A DNA stretch of 64,000 nt from the NCBI GenBank assembly GCA_034638255.1, contig JAWPGT010000018.1, forward strand, positions 248,001-312,000, in the 5' to 3' direction. The notes beneath the pieces were generated by a model. It saw only the letters and a list, made by a program, of their open reading frames with translations, was not told the origin of the DNA and did no database searches. Below, piece by piece: positions 50,141-62,643 of this stretch (the stretch's first letter is position 1; each line of letters begins with the position of its first letter). The stretch is from Coprinus comatus (lineage: Eukaryota > Basidiomycota > Agaricomycetes > Agaricales > Agaricaceae). The translations under genes and the position numbers were made by a program.

Positions 50141-53100
50141 ATGCATCGGTTAAGGTACGTGCGTAAGACCTTATACTTGTTGTCCTTCCGTGGTTGCGGT
50201 CTGTGTGTCAAAGAGGACGAGTTACATACCTGTCTTCAACGATTAGCGCCCCATCGCGCTTCCCCTTTCTCTCTCACCATACTTGTCATTTATACTACCA
50301 CCTCTTTACACTTCCCATTCTCGTATAACCACACGCGACAAACACGTTGGAAAGCTCGCACTCCGAAGTGCTTGGAACTACAAATCCCGTGCTCAACCTT
50401 ATCCTTTCTCTTCCTGCTTCCCCTCGCCATACATAAGCGGGCGGCGATTGCCAGACTCTCTATTAGTGGAGCGTGTGCATATTGGGCTCTTCGCCTTTTT
50501 ATCCATATCCTCCCTGGCCTTCCTTGGGTTATTTCCGGCCATTTGACAACTATTCATTTCGCCCTTCTTTGGACGGTTCTACCCATCCAAAAGCACACCA
50601 AAATCCGCACCACGGAACCGACTTATTTCCTTCCTTCGTCATCTAACACTCTTTATCATCATCTTCGTCTACTTCTCTGTTTCTCTCATTGACCGTTCAT
50701 TTTATCCCTCACAGAAAGAAGTCCGATTCAAAACGAGGCCCAGCGCTCAGGTTACGTGAGGAACGCGGTCAAGAGAACAGAGATATACCAGTTCCTTCTC
50801 CCAGCCATTTCGATACCCCGCCTCGACAAACCCAGCTATCGGCTACCGAGACATCGCCTTCCGCCAGTACTATTGGTCCCTACCTAGACTTACCTCCAAT
50901 TGCTGACTTTAGGACATCCCTGATCTTACCAGAGTACGTAGTATATCAAAACTTTGCGCAATGTTTTAAGATGCTAATCTCCTGCCGCACCTTTTTGCTT
51001 TTGCTTTTGCTTTTGATGGAACTGTCTCTTTCATCCATTTGCCTCCTTACCTATGACGCAATGAATGCCCGATGACAACCTTGGGAATTCCCTTTGTTGT
51101 TAATGGGGGTTATGATTCTTGTTATCACACCATAGCCTTACCCGAAGGTTTTCATTACTACGCCAAGGGGATCAAGTTACCTTCAACGATCTCAAGTCTC
51201 GGTTTGCAGAACAACGTGCCAAAGGAGTAGAATATTCAATATCTGAAGAAGAAGAAGACATGTTACTAGATGCTCTTGGAAGGCTTCGGCCCCGAGGTTC
51301 ACAGTCGCCTCAAAAATCACAAGAAAATAGTTTTAACGCCCAAGAAAACGGTGCCGCAGCACAAGATACCTTGTCAATGTCAGCTTCGTCCGTTAGCAGT
51401 CGGTCAGGCAAGCGACAGAGCAATAATCTGTTTGGATCCAGTCGCCTGAGGGATTACACGTATTTGAAGAGTGTTTCGTCCGGACAAAGCAAGGCCAGTA
51501 GTATAAGAACAGCGTCATTGACACCAACGGAATCCTCTATCGCTGCTGCAAGAGTCACCTCCATCGCGGAAAGCACGAGCGAAGCGAGTTTACGACCTCT
51601 AACACCAGAGGGTACAATATCTTCTGGGACCATGTCTTCCATGCAACTAAGTCCCTCGCAGATATACCTACAACCAGGGAGCGAGACTGATGATAGTGTA
51701 TATGGCGCGTCGAGTGGGAGCAATATTGGATTTGTTGTTCGGGATAGTGGAGATGATGACTCCAGCGTGAATAGGGTCGGTTCGAGTGTCAGTGCCGTAC
51801 CAACAGGTTCAGCTATTGAGTATAGGTTGGCGAAGAGCATGGATCCTGCAGCATTGAAGAGAGCGTCTTTGGCGTTACAGGAAGCTATAAAGGATATGGA
51901 GGATGATGAGATTGTAGTGTTGCCACGATCTACACCAATTCCGCGAGGCGCCGTTGACCAGTCTGGACATGTGTCCGAAACGGTGAGTGGGTCCCTTCCC
52001 TTAGCACACGCCTAATATTTTCGCTTTGGCTTGTTTTTGATTTGATGAATAACACGCTGACTTGACCTTGTTTTTCTTCTTTTCCTCTCTTTCATCGTGG
52101 ATTTTTACGAACTGCATACGACGCTCTTATGATGTATCGCACACTGACAACTGACGACGACGACGACGCGTACTCAACTAACACGGACACGGACACAATA
52201 AACACGGACGATACCGACACTACTATTAAACCCAAATCAACAGCAACGGGACAGTATAGCTTATGGAGCAGGAGTAGCTTTCACAGCCGACAAACAGATA
52301 CACTTAGCTGTAGATGAAAGACGTGCCTCGCCACTACCCGTTCGAACTTTAACAGGTTATGTACCAGGAATGCCTCGTCCTATGACGCCTCGTGACTATG
52401 ACTTCGACGACCGTTCCCATTCTACTACACCTCGCGCAACATCACCCATTGCAATTTCCTATACAGAAGTTCCGGCTTCGCCCTCCCCTGCGGGATTATA
52501 CAGGAAAGAGTCAATCTCAGCGTCGACAGTAAGGCAAAGCCCTAGACCTTCCACCCCAGCCAATTCTTCCCCGCTCTTTTTGCAAAGAAGCCCTAGTGGG
52601 AACGGAAGGCAGACACCTGATGAAGGTAGTCTTGCTGGTACTCGAAAGCCTGACCCGATTGAACTTGAAAGTCCGACACATTCGACGCTTCTTTCTCGTC
52701 GGAGACCAATTTCACCCCTGTCTAACCTTGCGGCCATGGGATCCGGTACTGGTACCGCGTCTGCTGGAAATTCGAGGCCAAGCACACCGTCAAATGTGAT
52801 TTGGCAGCCAAGTCTAATGGCTTCATTGAAAGGGAGTACCAACGCGCATACTAGGAATGATAGTTGGGCAAGTACGAGTAGTGAAACGGGCTCTGAAATA
52901 CTTCTGCACACATCAGAGAAGCAGCAAAAGTTCTCTCAAAGAAATATAATAAAGTTGCCCATTTTACCAGACTTAGGGGGTATGAGTATCTCCCCATCTG
53001 ATCGGGTACAGGTCAAAGCGAATGGTTACGGTAATGGTGGTGGGAATGGAAGTGGGAATAGAAATGGAGGCGACGTGTTTTCGTCTAATAGATCTCAACG

Positions 53101-56100
53101 ATCACCTACACCTACCCAAAAGGCCCCGCGATCACCTTCTTCACCTGGCTTTGGGAATTTTGGGATGGATAAAAATGGGAGTCGAAGGTCGTCAAGGCAA
53201 AATGCACCTTCACCTTGGGGTTTCAATACGCCATACTCTCTTATGTTGGAACCTTACTCCAACCCTTCAAGGATGTCTCTTGATTCTGATGGGTCTAGTT
53301 ATCATTCAACGGAAGGTGATAATAAGGATTGGTATGAACAGATTTTGAATGGGGAGGAAAGTCGACCTGCTTGGCATGACCTTAATGCTAGAAGGACTGA
53401 AAGTCCTATTTCGGAGAGTCGGTTGGAGGAATTGTCGATGAAGTATTTCGGAATGACTTTGATGGACTTTGCGGCGCTTCAGGAAAAGTTGTTATCTGTT
53501 GCAACTGCAAGGAAGAGAAAGAATTCGACGTCTGTGTCCAATAACCGGGTAGGTTTTAATCAAATTTCCATGGCGTTTAGATGTATTTTGATGTTGACTA
53601 TTCTTGGTTATATATCAAGGTTGCTAGTCCATCTCCTCAAGTCATCCAAGCCCAAGGCCCTTCGACACCTACCAATACGACGTCGGAACAATATAATAAA
53701 AAAGCCAATGCTTTGCTATACTCTGTAATCAATGATATCCAGGCTAAACAGCCACCTACTCTTGATACCACCAGCTCTGCTGTTCAAGCGGCAATGGCTT
53801 CACCCACCGCTCCATCTCCAGGTACTCAACGTAACCGTGACCTCGCTCATATATTATTTGGGGACGAAGAAGCCAGCAGGGATAACAATAAGACGACATC
53901 TGCGAAACCTACGAAAATTGAATGCTCACCCTCTGTCACTACACAGTCAAGCAGTTCAGTATCCTCTGTGTCCCCTGTCGTTCCTAAACAAAATTTTGTT
54001 CCTACCCTTGGATCTCAAGTACATTCTATACCCGCCGTTGTTCAATCACAACCCTCGACCCTATCTCCACCTCAATCGTCATATGGTTTGTCAAGAACTC
54101 CATCTGCTCGCTCTATGCCCAAGAATGATGCCGACCTTGCTAAGGAGATACAACAAAAGACGTTTGCTGCTACAGCTGCTTTGAAGAATGCTTCTAAAAA
54201 CAATTTAGCTACGGAAGGGTTAAGTCACAGTGCTTCTGTTTCACGCAAACGCATCGATACTAGCAAGATTTCGGAGCCTCTTTTCATGTCTTCATCCACC
54301 AACGTCAACGCTATTCCCGTCCGTTCGGCCTCAATGTCTGTTGGTAGTAGTACCAACAGTGGTTCGTTAAAGATTGGATCACGGTTCAGAAAACTTCGTG
54401 GAACTCTTCGTTCCAAAAACCCTCCTTCTGCTGAGGAGAAGAATCTTAGTAGAACTGAATCTATGAAGTCACCAGCAGAGTCTTCCCAAACCGTGGAATT
54501 TGAGCCTTCGAGGACTCCCGCGCTGGCTAGTGCTACTGAGACTGGAAGGTTTAAAGTTTCTGTACCAAGTCCTCCTGCTTCGGCTGGTCCAGGCCTTAAA
54601 GGATTCATTTCAAGGTTCCGTGGAAAACAGCGTGCTACGGAGACACCGACACCTCCAAGTTCTGAAAGTCGTGAACCACCACAGTTGTTACCTCGTGTTA
54701 CCCCCCTTTCACCGCTTGCTCAGGACTCATTTAATCAGAAAACGCCGACGAATGATAAGGCGTTCGTCCCTCAAGTGGTGAAACCGGAGAGGAAGATCTC
54801 TTTGAGAAAACAGGCAACGGCTAGTTCATCTGCATCCTCCAATACCCGACCAATATCACCAGCTGTTACTACTCCCGCTGCTGCTCCTGCTGCTCCTACC
54901 GGAAGTCACCAATCTATATTGATTCAGCAGTTGTTCGATGCCGCTAATAATCTTGGATTGGATCAACAAGCTCTTAATGATCTGTTGGTGCGTTCGGGTT
55001 CAGTGAATACTAAAACGATGAACAAGGTGGCAAAATCCAACTCGCAGGCACCAAGGTCTAATTCAAGGCTTGGACAACGCAGTGAAACCCCTATTTCTAT
55101 TGAACAGACCAATTCGGGACATTCTACTATTCAACTTCCAAGTCCTACGTCGAGACCGTCTTTATCAGCAGAAGTTGATGGAAGCACCAAGCCACTGAAC
55201 CTTAGACCTGATAATGGACGAAGAGGGGGAGAGAATCGCGGAGATAATGTTGCAAAGACGATTGTCAGAAGAACGATCATTCTTCCTCAGGATTCAAAGA
55301 TTCCTGGAAATGGGAATGATGGACCAAATCAGACCCAGAACCAGAACCAAAACGTTCACCGTTCAAGTTCTAGTAAACGTAATCGTAGAGGAAGTGTAAA
55401 TTCGACTTCTATTAGAGATAGAGCACCTACACCACCACCGCCAAGGTCACCTATTGGACAAAGGTTCTCGAATGATGGATCACCACCTGTTCCTTCGCTT
55501 CCTCACGGATTGGGAATTTCAGAGGCTCATTTGTTCGTTCCTCCCCCTATTGAAAAGTCAAACTCGAACTATGATTCGTTGTGAGTTTTTTTTTTGTCTT
55601 TTGCACGTAGAAGTTTTTGTGTTAAATGTCTTTTCATTTCAGGTACGACATGTATGGTAACGAACATAGACCTCAAGGTTCTAGCTCGAACTCGCCTGTT
55701 CAAGGACTTGAACTTATCGAATATGCGAACGGAGATACTATCTGGTACGTTTTGTCTATCTATGATGATAACAATAAGAAATCTTATTTTTATATAGGTC
55801 TATCGTAAATAGCTTGCGAGATGATGATGTCGACTCTGTTTATACAACTGGCAGAGCAAGTGTCGCTTCTCAATATTCAACACGTGAAGCAGGCCAGGAC
55901 AAAGATGGCATGCAAGTATTTTTCAAGGAACGTACACGCTCGACGAGGAATAGTTATTCTTCTTTTGCTCTCAAGCAAAGACAAGCTGAAGAGGCTCAAG
56001 CACAAGCACAAGCACAAGCGAAGGGAAGACCGGAAACTAAGGTTAGTGCCCCTCCTTATCTCATTCTGTGATGAATCTGAATGTAAATGTCACGATTAAT

Positions 56101-56319
56101 TAATCATTTTTATAGGTCTTTTATAGCTCCACAGAACAAATCGGTCGTCTCCTCAATAATTTGTCACAAGGCATGGATGCTGGTTCATTCAATTTCTCAC
56201 CGACCCGTCCATCTCATGGACATTCAACATCTTCCTCTATATCTACTAATGATACTATGAACTGGACTGTTGATGAACGATTGGAACATATGTTGAGCTC
56301 ATTGAATCGTAATACTTAA
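50141..56319 (+). CDS. Very large Ser/Pro-rich protein, function unknown
   Basis: I recognise the architecture as a conserved fungal hypothetical protein but no function. Exon 1 is only 14 nt (50141-50154, MHRLR). A 560 nt intron then joins KKSDSKRGPALRLREERG. After LILPD comes LTRRFSLLRQGDQVTFNDLKSRFAEQR, a small folded-looking segment. Long Ser/Thr/Pro-rich sequence follows, with RTLTGYVPGMPRPMTPRD, NKDWYEQILNGEESRPAW, and basic segments (RSFRKLRGTLRSK-like SRFRKLRGTLRSK, GLKGFISRFRGKQR). The C-terminus is more ordered: LELIEYANGDTIWSIVNSLRDDDVDSVYT, a QAQAQAQA run, VFYSSTEQIGRLLNNLSQGMDAGSFNF, and WTVDERLEHMLSSLN. A 260 nt intron (51983-52242), ending at AATCAACAG, is the only one that keeps frame into YGAGVAF. 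Total near 1,650 residues. Many SP/TP sites suggest kinase regulation. Confidence 0.78.
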
Positions 56320-57786
56320 TACACTTTCTTTTCTTTCTCTTTTTTTCTTTCTTTCTGGAGCTCTCTACCTTCTCGCTACTCTCTACTCTATTCCATGAAA
56401 AAAGGCTGCTAGGAATGTTTTACGGTTTTTACTGTTTTCGTCGTTATTTGGACTCTTTTACTTTTATAAACGTGGCGTTTATCACTATCAACAAATATTC
56501 AGTATGTTCTTCAGGCTTTGCACGCCACGCTCACTTTGTTTTTTTCTTTTGCTTTCCGTTTCTTTTTTCTTTTCCCCCTCGCTTTTTTGGATATATCAGG
56601 TTCAGGTTTTTTTTTCTACTTACTTCCTTCTTACATGATGCCCCCATTTCTTCCCTTGGATACACCGTTCTTGAATCAACCAAACCAAAGTTACTGTCAA
56701 ATTAAATATAATGATCTTGGAGAAACTACAACTAGATAAAGTACTTGAAATATATACATACATATATTCTCGAAAAGAAAAAGAAAAAACAGGGAGAAAT
56801 CGCTTCAATGAAAGAGTTTGTAATGCAGAAAATCTCCCCTATAACACATCATCATCACCATAATCATAGTCGTAGTTAAAAAGCAAACGTTACATATAGC
56901 ACAATTATAACATTCCAAACCATAGTATTAAGAACAGACAAAAGAAAAACATGCAAAGCACAGAAAACACAAAGCACAAAAACACACAACACAAAAACAC
57001 AAATGGAACCACAAAAAAAGAAGAAAAAAAAAAAAAAGAGAAGAACAGATCATCAATATCCATATATGATCTATCCATAAAACCTCTATATAACCCAGTA
57101 TCCTATACCGTAAACTGAATCCCATTCAAATCTATATATCGATTGAGAAGTAAAGAAATTAGACATTCCAATAACAAAATATCATCACTGAAAGTATATT
57201 GGATTAAACCATGAGAAGGACCGATTGGTGTATGTTGATTGTATTTGCGAAATAACGCGATACGAACGTTTGGTTCCATATATAACTGGGGAAGGAAGGA
57301 AGGAAGGAAAGGGAAAGATTGGACGAGTCAGTTTAGTTTCCAAGGGTTTGTATTTAATATTTGGTGTAGGGATCATATGTTTATGGAAAGAAGAGTGTAT
57401 CAAATTTCGAGGAACACGTAGAAGAATAGAAGGATTCTGATGTTTTTTTTTTTTTTGAAAGGGGTCAGAGTGTATGGGAATCACCCAAGTTAAAAAAGGC
57501 AAACCGAAACCCAATAATCATGGTCCCGGAGTCAATACGCAAATTTCCAGAACTTCTTTTTTTAAATCTTGTATTTTTACACAGGGACCACGACGGAGGA
57601 AGGAAAAAAAAAAAAGTGAAACTCACATCATATGAAGTAGCACCTACACCTGTTTGTCTCCATTCGAAAGACTTGTCATAAGATACAGAAACAAATTTTC
57701 GCGCCCTATTTTAAGCGAGAAAGGGGAGTCGAAAGATATGTGAGAAAATCTAAAAACCAAGGCAAAAGGTAAAGAAAACTGGGGCT
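56320..57786. other. Convergent 3' flank with A/T homopolymers
   Basis: About 1.5 kb between convergent stops. It holds many T and A tracts (56340-56620, and an A run at about 57015-57040), CACAAA-type repeats at about 56950-57010 and GGAAGGAAGG near 57293. No supported ORF. 3' UTRs of both neighbours account for part of it. Confidence 0.5.
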
Positions 57787-59370
57787 TTACTTTTCTACTG
57801 TTCCTGCAAGTACAAATTGAGATAAGGGGATACGTCGTGGACCTAATATAGCGAGCCCTAGGTAATTCCCATTACCCCATTCCAGTCTAGCATGGTATTG
57901 CTTGTCGTTTTTGTATATCTACAATGAAGTCATAAAGAAGTTCTAGAATTTTCTTTTTTGACAATGTACGTTATAGGACACATACCGTAGTTTGGACTAT
58001 ACCACTCATATTACTCTCCCGCGTTTCGAAACTCAAGTAAATAGGCTTAGTGTCCTCTCCAATGACAATACAAGAGCGTGGATCATCACGACCAGTGAAA
58101 AACAATTCATAAGTTCCAGAAACAGCAGTACCTTCCCCTTTCGAAGATTGACCGCGTTGAATGGGAGGTGGCGGAGGTCGTGTGACCCGATGAGTATATG
58201 TTGGAACCGCCGGTCGTTGAGTTATTGTAGTTGGGTTTTGAGTTTGAGATGGAAGTTTCGGCGGTATGATAGGGGGTGGCAATGATTCAGCATCAGCCTC
58301 CCGAACTTTTGACAGTCTCCTGGAATAGATGGGTTGTGAAACACGTTTAGGCGTGTTATATTGAGCACGTTGTAAATATGGAGTTGGTTGCGGGTATTGT
58401 GGTTGACTTTGTTGCGGTTGAGGTGGCGGTGGGGATTGTGAAAAGGGTTGTTGATTCTGTGGGGGTTGTGAAAAGGATTGTTGGACCTGTTGAGGTTGCG
58501 AAAAAGACTGTTGTGCCTGTTGTGATTGTGAGAATGGCTGCTGAGGCTGCGCAAAAGGGCGCTGCGTCTGTTGCGGTTGTGAAAAGGGCTGCTGAGCTTG
58601 AGGTTGTGGAAAATGTTGCTGGGTCCGTTGTGGTTGCGGGAAAGGTTGCTGAGTCTGTTGTGGTTGCGAAAAAGATTGCTGTTGAGGTTGAGAAAAAGGC
58701 TGCTGTGGTTGGGTAAAGGGTTGTTGAGTCTGCTGTGGTTGTGAAAAAGGTTGTTGGCGTGGTAGACGTGGTGGGGTGAATGGTTGGGTAGTCGTTTGAG
58801 GAGGATGATGCTGTTGTGAGTGGAATGGATTCTGTTGCGTCGCAAAGTGGCTCTGGGTCTGTGGGGGAGAAAATGGTTGTGTCTGGACAAGCTGATTCTG
58901 GGGCTGGGCCTCTACAAACTGATTTTGGGGCTGAGGTTGAGGAAAGGGGTTTCGCGGTTGAGGTTGTGTTGAGGCAAATTGGTTCTGGGTTGGGGAAAGT
59001 TGTTCTGATTCTGGGGTTGAGAGAACTGGTTTTGTGGGGAGTATTGGTTCTGTGGTTGCTGATTCTGGGGTTGAGAGAATTGGTTCGTCTGAGGGTACTG
59101 GTTCTGTGACTGTATTTGAGGATATGGGTTCTCCTGGGGATATGTGTTCTGTTGCTGTGTCTGTGAGTACTGCTGTTCCTGTTGCTGTGTATGAGAAAAC
59201 TGGGTCTGAGGGGTAAACTGGGTCTGTTGGTTCTCAGAGTATTGGTACTGATACTGATCTGAAGCCTGAGAATACTGTGTGTGATAGGGCTGGTCCTGGT
59301 CCATAGGCTGCTGGTCGTAGATCTGTGTGTGATCGTGTGGGGGATATGAGTAGTAATTCTGGCTGGCCAT
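57787..59370 (-). CDS. Q/P-rich protein with C-terminal DUF6593-like domain, frameshifted
   Basis: The N-terminus (MASQNYYSYPPHDHTQIYDQQ) leads into a Gln-rich region. A repeat block of about 10 residues per unit (QPFSQPQQTQ-like) follows, then SRRLSKVREADAESLPPPIIPPK. The C-terminal domain begins GTYELFFTGRDDPRSCIVIGED, continues KPIYLSFETRESNMSGIVQTT, and after an intron (57919-57985) IYKNDKQYHARLEWGNGNYLGLAIL, ending VEK. That last ~90 residues resemble the basidiomycete DUF6593 type; this is a judgement, not a search result. At about 58987-58995 the frame shifts by one: FPQP then reads RTNLPQHN to a stop, while the Q-rich frame continues only if one base is added. No GT...AG explains it. 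Stop-to-start gap to the BTB gene is 113 bp on the same strand. Confidence 0.75.
58430..58760 (-). repeat. Imperfect 30-bp tandem repeats coding Q/P-rich units
   Basis: About ten copies of a degenerate unit, protein consensus near QPFSQPQQTQ, with variants such as QPFPQPQRTQ and QSFSQPQQVQ. Copy number and exact bounds are judged by eye. Such repeats are prone to expansion, contraction and assembly collapse. Confidence 0.75.
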
Positions 59371-59483
59371 TGTTGTCGTTGTGGACAAGTGATGTGTTTG
59401 GATAATCGCAATAGATTCTTTGCAAAAGTCTAATCCTCACATCTCCCACGCTTCAATCAATCATCTACTTACTAGAACTAACT

Positions 59484-60848
59484 CTAGGAGTTGACCTTCC
59501 ACAGCGGACGTTTGCGCAACTTGCGCGTAATGTGCACCGCGCTACCTCCAAAGTTTCCTCCTCCAAATGCAAGAACCACCGTCTCCTCTGCCCCAGATCC
59601 CCGAGCAATCCCCCGTTTACGCAACTCAATCGCATCCTTAGCAAACTTAAATCGCGTCTGGTCCGATCCTATTCGCAAATTAATCAGCCCCATATCTGCA
59701 CACATGAAACATGCACCCACCAAGGTGGAACGTTGGCGACTCCATAGCTGATTTAAACATTTCAAATGGCACCCGTGAATATACTTGCAGCAATACTTCT
59801 CGTCCATTCGAAGAGGTTGTTGTTCCAGACGCGTTCTGCTGTGGCGTCACGCCTTCCAGTGTGTCTGGAAGAGTCACAAGGAAATGGAACACATCGTCCC
59901 GAAGCCTTTGGGCGTATAACCCAAACACCGACGGCTGTGTGTCCGGAGTTGCTGTCCCATCCGACGCCGGTATGGCGTCGACAAACTGAAGCCATTGCTC
60001 AATCGTGTCTACAGACAATGATTGCCTGCAGATGTCATATGCATAAGCACACAAGTCCGCCATTCCACCAAGAAGACACCCAGCTGCAAGAACAGCACGA
60101 GCGTTCTGGGGTTGAATCATGCCCATCGACACTGATGAATACAAGTAACCGAGAGCTGCAGAAGAAAAAGATCAGGACATGCGAAATAAACGGCTGGTTC
60201 GTCTTAACTTACCTATGGCGAAGCCCTGTCACCATAATACACATATGAGTTAAACGCATCGCGGACTGGTGTTATTTTCAGACACACCTCCTGAGTCACC
60301 TCGGGTTCTTGTTCTAGATTAACATAGATGACGCGCTGTGCAGTAGTTTGTGGGGAAGTCGACATCAAGTGGGCAAGATACGGAGAACGAGAAAGAATGA
60401 TAGCATGGAGGCGATATACATTCTGATGTACATGCTAGAAAGACAGTCAGACAAATATGTCTAAAGTATGATCGAGTTACTTACAAGGATGGTATCTGCA
60501 TAGTTCTGGTAACTCTTGTGTCAAAAATAATATCCCCGTTTGCGAAGAAGGAGAGGACTTACGCCAGTTTGAAAGCCTGAGTGGTACAAGTGGTTCACAA
60601 TCTCTTCGTTGTGAGTATTTTGCTGGTATGAATGTCTGGTATAATCAGGTGCTCAGCCCAAAGATTGTTGTCCCAACAGTATGGCAGACCAAAGGAACTT
60701 ACTGGGGAAAGCCATTATTATTTACAGGGTGTGTAGATGAAGAAGGAGAGATGAGATTTGTATCAATATCTAGGGTAGAGCCCTGTGCTACTACTGCATG
60801 GCCATTGCGACCGTTAACCGAGGCAGATGAAGAAGGAACAGAACTCAT
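59484..60848 (-). CDS. BTB/POZ-domain protein (germ-cell-less-like)
   Basis: BTB proteins of this class often bridge Cullin-3 ligases to substrates; that role is inferred. After a Ser-rich N-terminus (MSSVPSSSASVNG) the BTB core reads EEIVNHLYHSGFQTGSYQNYADTIL, HVHQNVYRLHAIILSRSPYLAHLMS, VIYVNLEQEPEVTQE, GFAIALGYLYSSVSMGMIQPQNARAVLAAGCLLGGMADLCAYAYDIC. The C-terminal part has SDQTRFKFAKDAIELRKRGIARG, ETVVLAFGGGNFGGSAVHITRKLRKRPLWKV. The last intron (about 59690-59745) is 52 nt and joins TFHLG to SDQTRF; a nested 25 nt GT-AG pair is too short. About five introns. NTAQ1 ends only 55 bp upstream of this start on the same strand. Confidence 0.84.
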
Positions 60849-60903
60849 TGAAAGATGGCAGTGACAAGTCTCCAATCCAAATCCACAATCCAAATGTCCT
60901 CTG

Positions 60904-62643
60904 TCACACAACAGTCACGTCACAGATATCACGCCACTTCACCACTCTGCCATATCCACCCTCCATCCCCACAAAACTACTCATCAAGTTGTTCACTATC
61001 CCTTGCTCTCTCGCTCCCTTCCCGCAGATATTCTCGTATCCCGGAACTGAGGAAATATATGTGTCTAGGCTTCCTTCTTCCAACTGTTCATTTAGAGTTA
61101 ATGTTCAAACTTCACGCATAAACGAAATTTTGGAATAGCTACCATATGCGATCGATCCGACGCAAAGAAATTCAAGAATTCTTCTCCAGCAACTATCCGA
61201 AACATGCTACGATTACGTTTAACTTAGATGCATCAACCTCAACACTAAACATTACACACCTTTCAAATTGGGACGGTAACTCACAAGGAAACGTCCTCCT
61301 CGTGTATTCTAAATATACATTTTAGCTCATTTCCGAACAGAAATGTGTAAAGTTTGACCTACCATTCCAAGTACAAGGAACATGTGTTATAGCCGTATCA
61401 AAATCATAAACCCACCCATTCTTCTTCCAACGTATATATAGATCCGAATTCGACTTTCTAGATTCAACCTTGTCTTGGTTCTCCTCCTTCGCACCTTCAC
61501 AATTCTCGTCGGACGAACGGATGGGATATTTAATATCCTCCACATTTCTTCCATCCTCTTTTTGGTTGAGGATCAGAATAACATGGTAATCCCACACCAC
61601 TGCCATGCCTTTCTCCCGTGCTCCCTTTTGTTCCCATAGTGCGACCTGTTATAGAGCCCGAGAAAAAGTATATATAATGTACATCAGGACCCAAATGCAT
61701 CATGGATCATGGAAAAGAAACGGGGGTAGTGATTGTTATTGAGGCCTTGAGGAGTGTGTAAAAACTTTTTTTTAAAGTGCATGCACCCGGCCCACACCCA
61801 CACCACATTGCCATTCTGTAATTGTTTGACTGTATACTCCGCAAGTATACTCCAAAAGCTAAAGAGAAAAGCAAACGGCCAAAACGGCAATCGAGTTGGC
61901 CCCTTCAACACTATTTGGAGCAACAGTTGAAAAAAAAAAAACACGGGTCGTATGCGGAGAGTACCAGCGTGATAGAGACCAGATTAGAATGCAGAAGAGA
62001 AGCATATTGCCTCAAGCTCTTCAGGAACTATTAACATGGTAACCCATACGAGGTAGAAAATTCGGGATTTCACAAGGACCGTTCCACTTTCTTGATAAGT
62101 ACTGGTCCTCGTTCGGAGATGAGTCTGAGCTCATAAAAAGCGGGGTGTAAAGTGGGGCGGGTCGGACAAGATTCACTGCACAGCGTAACATTCATGCAGT
62201 CTGTCCATAAAATCCCAGAATAGGTTAACTCTGGCAATGAGGCCAAGCTAAACATATTTACTACACAACTCCAACCTAGAACCCAAAACCCGAAACCCAC
62301 TTTTGACATATGGAAAAAGGAGAATAAAACGGATGCGAATAGAACATAAATAACTCCAACAGACACGACATAACAAATAGAAGAAAAGTTTCTGAGCACC
62401 GAGAAGAATGGATCTCTTTCAAAGGAACAGTTGGTTTTTGCCACTTACCGTTTTACTCTCATTAGAGATAAATAGTACCCATACTTCCCATAAATCATTC
62501 ACATCAGGTCGTCTCAAAAACTCTTGACATAACAGGTAGATGTTTTCCTCGCAATAATACTTGGTATAGATGTAATTGGTTGGGAGATTTGGTGGCTTGA
62601 TGATCTGTCGCTGTTGGCGTTGGTATTGATTGTTAGATATCAT
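60904..62643 (-). CDS. NTAQ1: Protein N-terminal glutamine amidohydrolase
   Basis: Deamidates N-terminal Gln to Glu, feeding the Arg/N-degron pathway. Exon 1 (62449-62643) has YTKYYCEENIYLLCQEFL with the catalytic Cys, and VLFISNESKT. An 803 nt intron (61646-62448) leads to VALWEQKGAREKGMAVVWDYHVILIL, the WDYHV His motif, and WVYDFDT with the catalytic Asp. After further introns come TFPCELPSQFES, MFRIVAGEEFLNFFASDRSHM, and a last exon LEEGSLDTYISSVPGYENI through NLMSSFVGMEGGYGRVVKWRD, ending TVV. Every exon joins in frame. A Glu/Lys/Asp-rich insert sits between the His and Asp motifs. Tandem with the BTB gene 55 bp downstream. Confidence 0.92.

Noticed and set aside
50283..50692. Open frames between 50.2 and 50.7 kb as N-terminus of the Ser-rich protein
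   Set aside because: No ATG in the needed frame and no acceptor/donor use; the 14 nt exon at 50141 solves start and phase.
52129..52317. Asp/Thr-rich frame with GACGAC and CGGACA repeats as an exon
   Set aside because: It does not join in phase to SGHVSET or to the next exon; the intron ending AATCAACAG passes over most of it and gives the expected YGAGVAF frame.
58356..59411. 351-codon Thr/Ser-rich minus-strand frame
   Set aside because: It is the third frame of the Gln/Pro repeat gene; the Q-rich frame leads into the conserved C-terminal domain, this one does not.
59720..59745. 25 nt GT-AG intron in the BTB gene
   Set aside because: Too short to splice; a 52 nt intron with the same donor and a later GAATAG acceptor keeps frame and gives the expected HLGSDQTRF.
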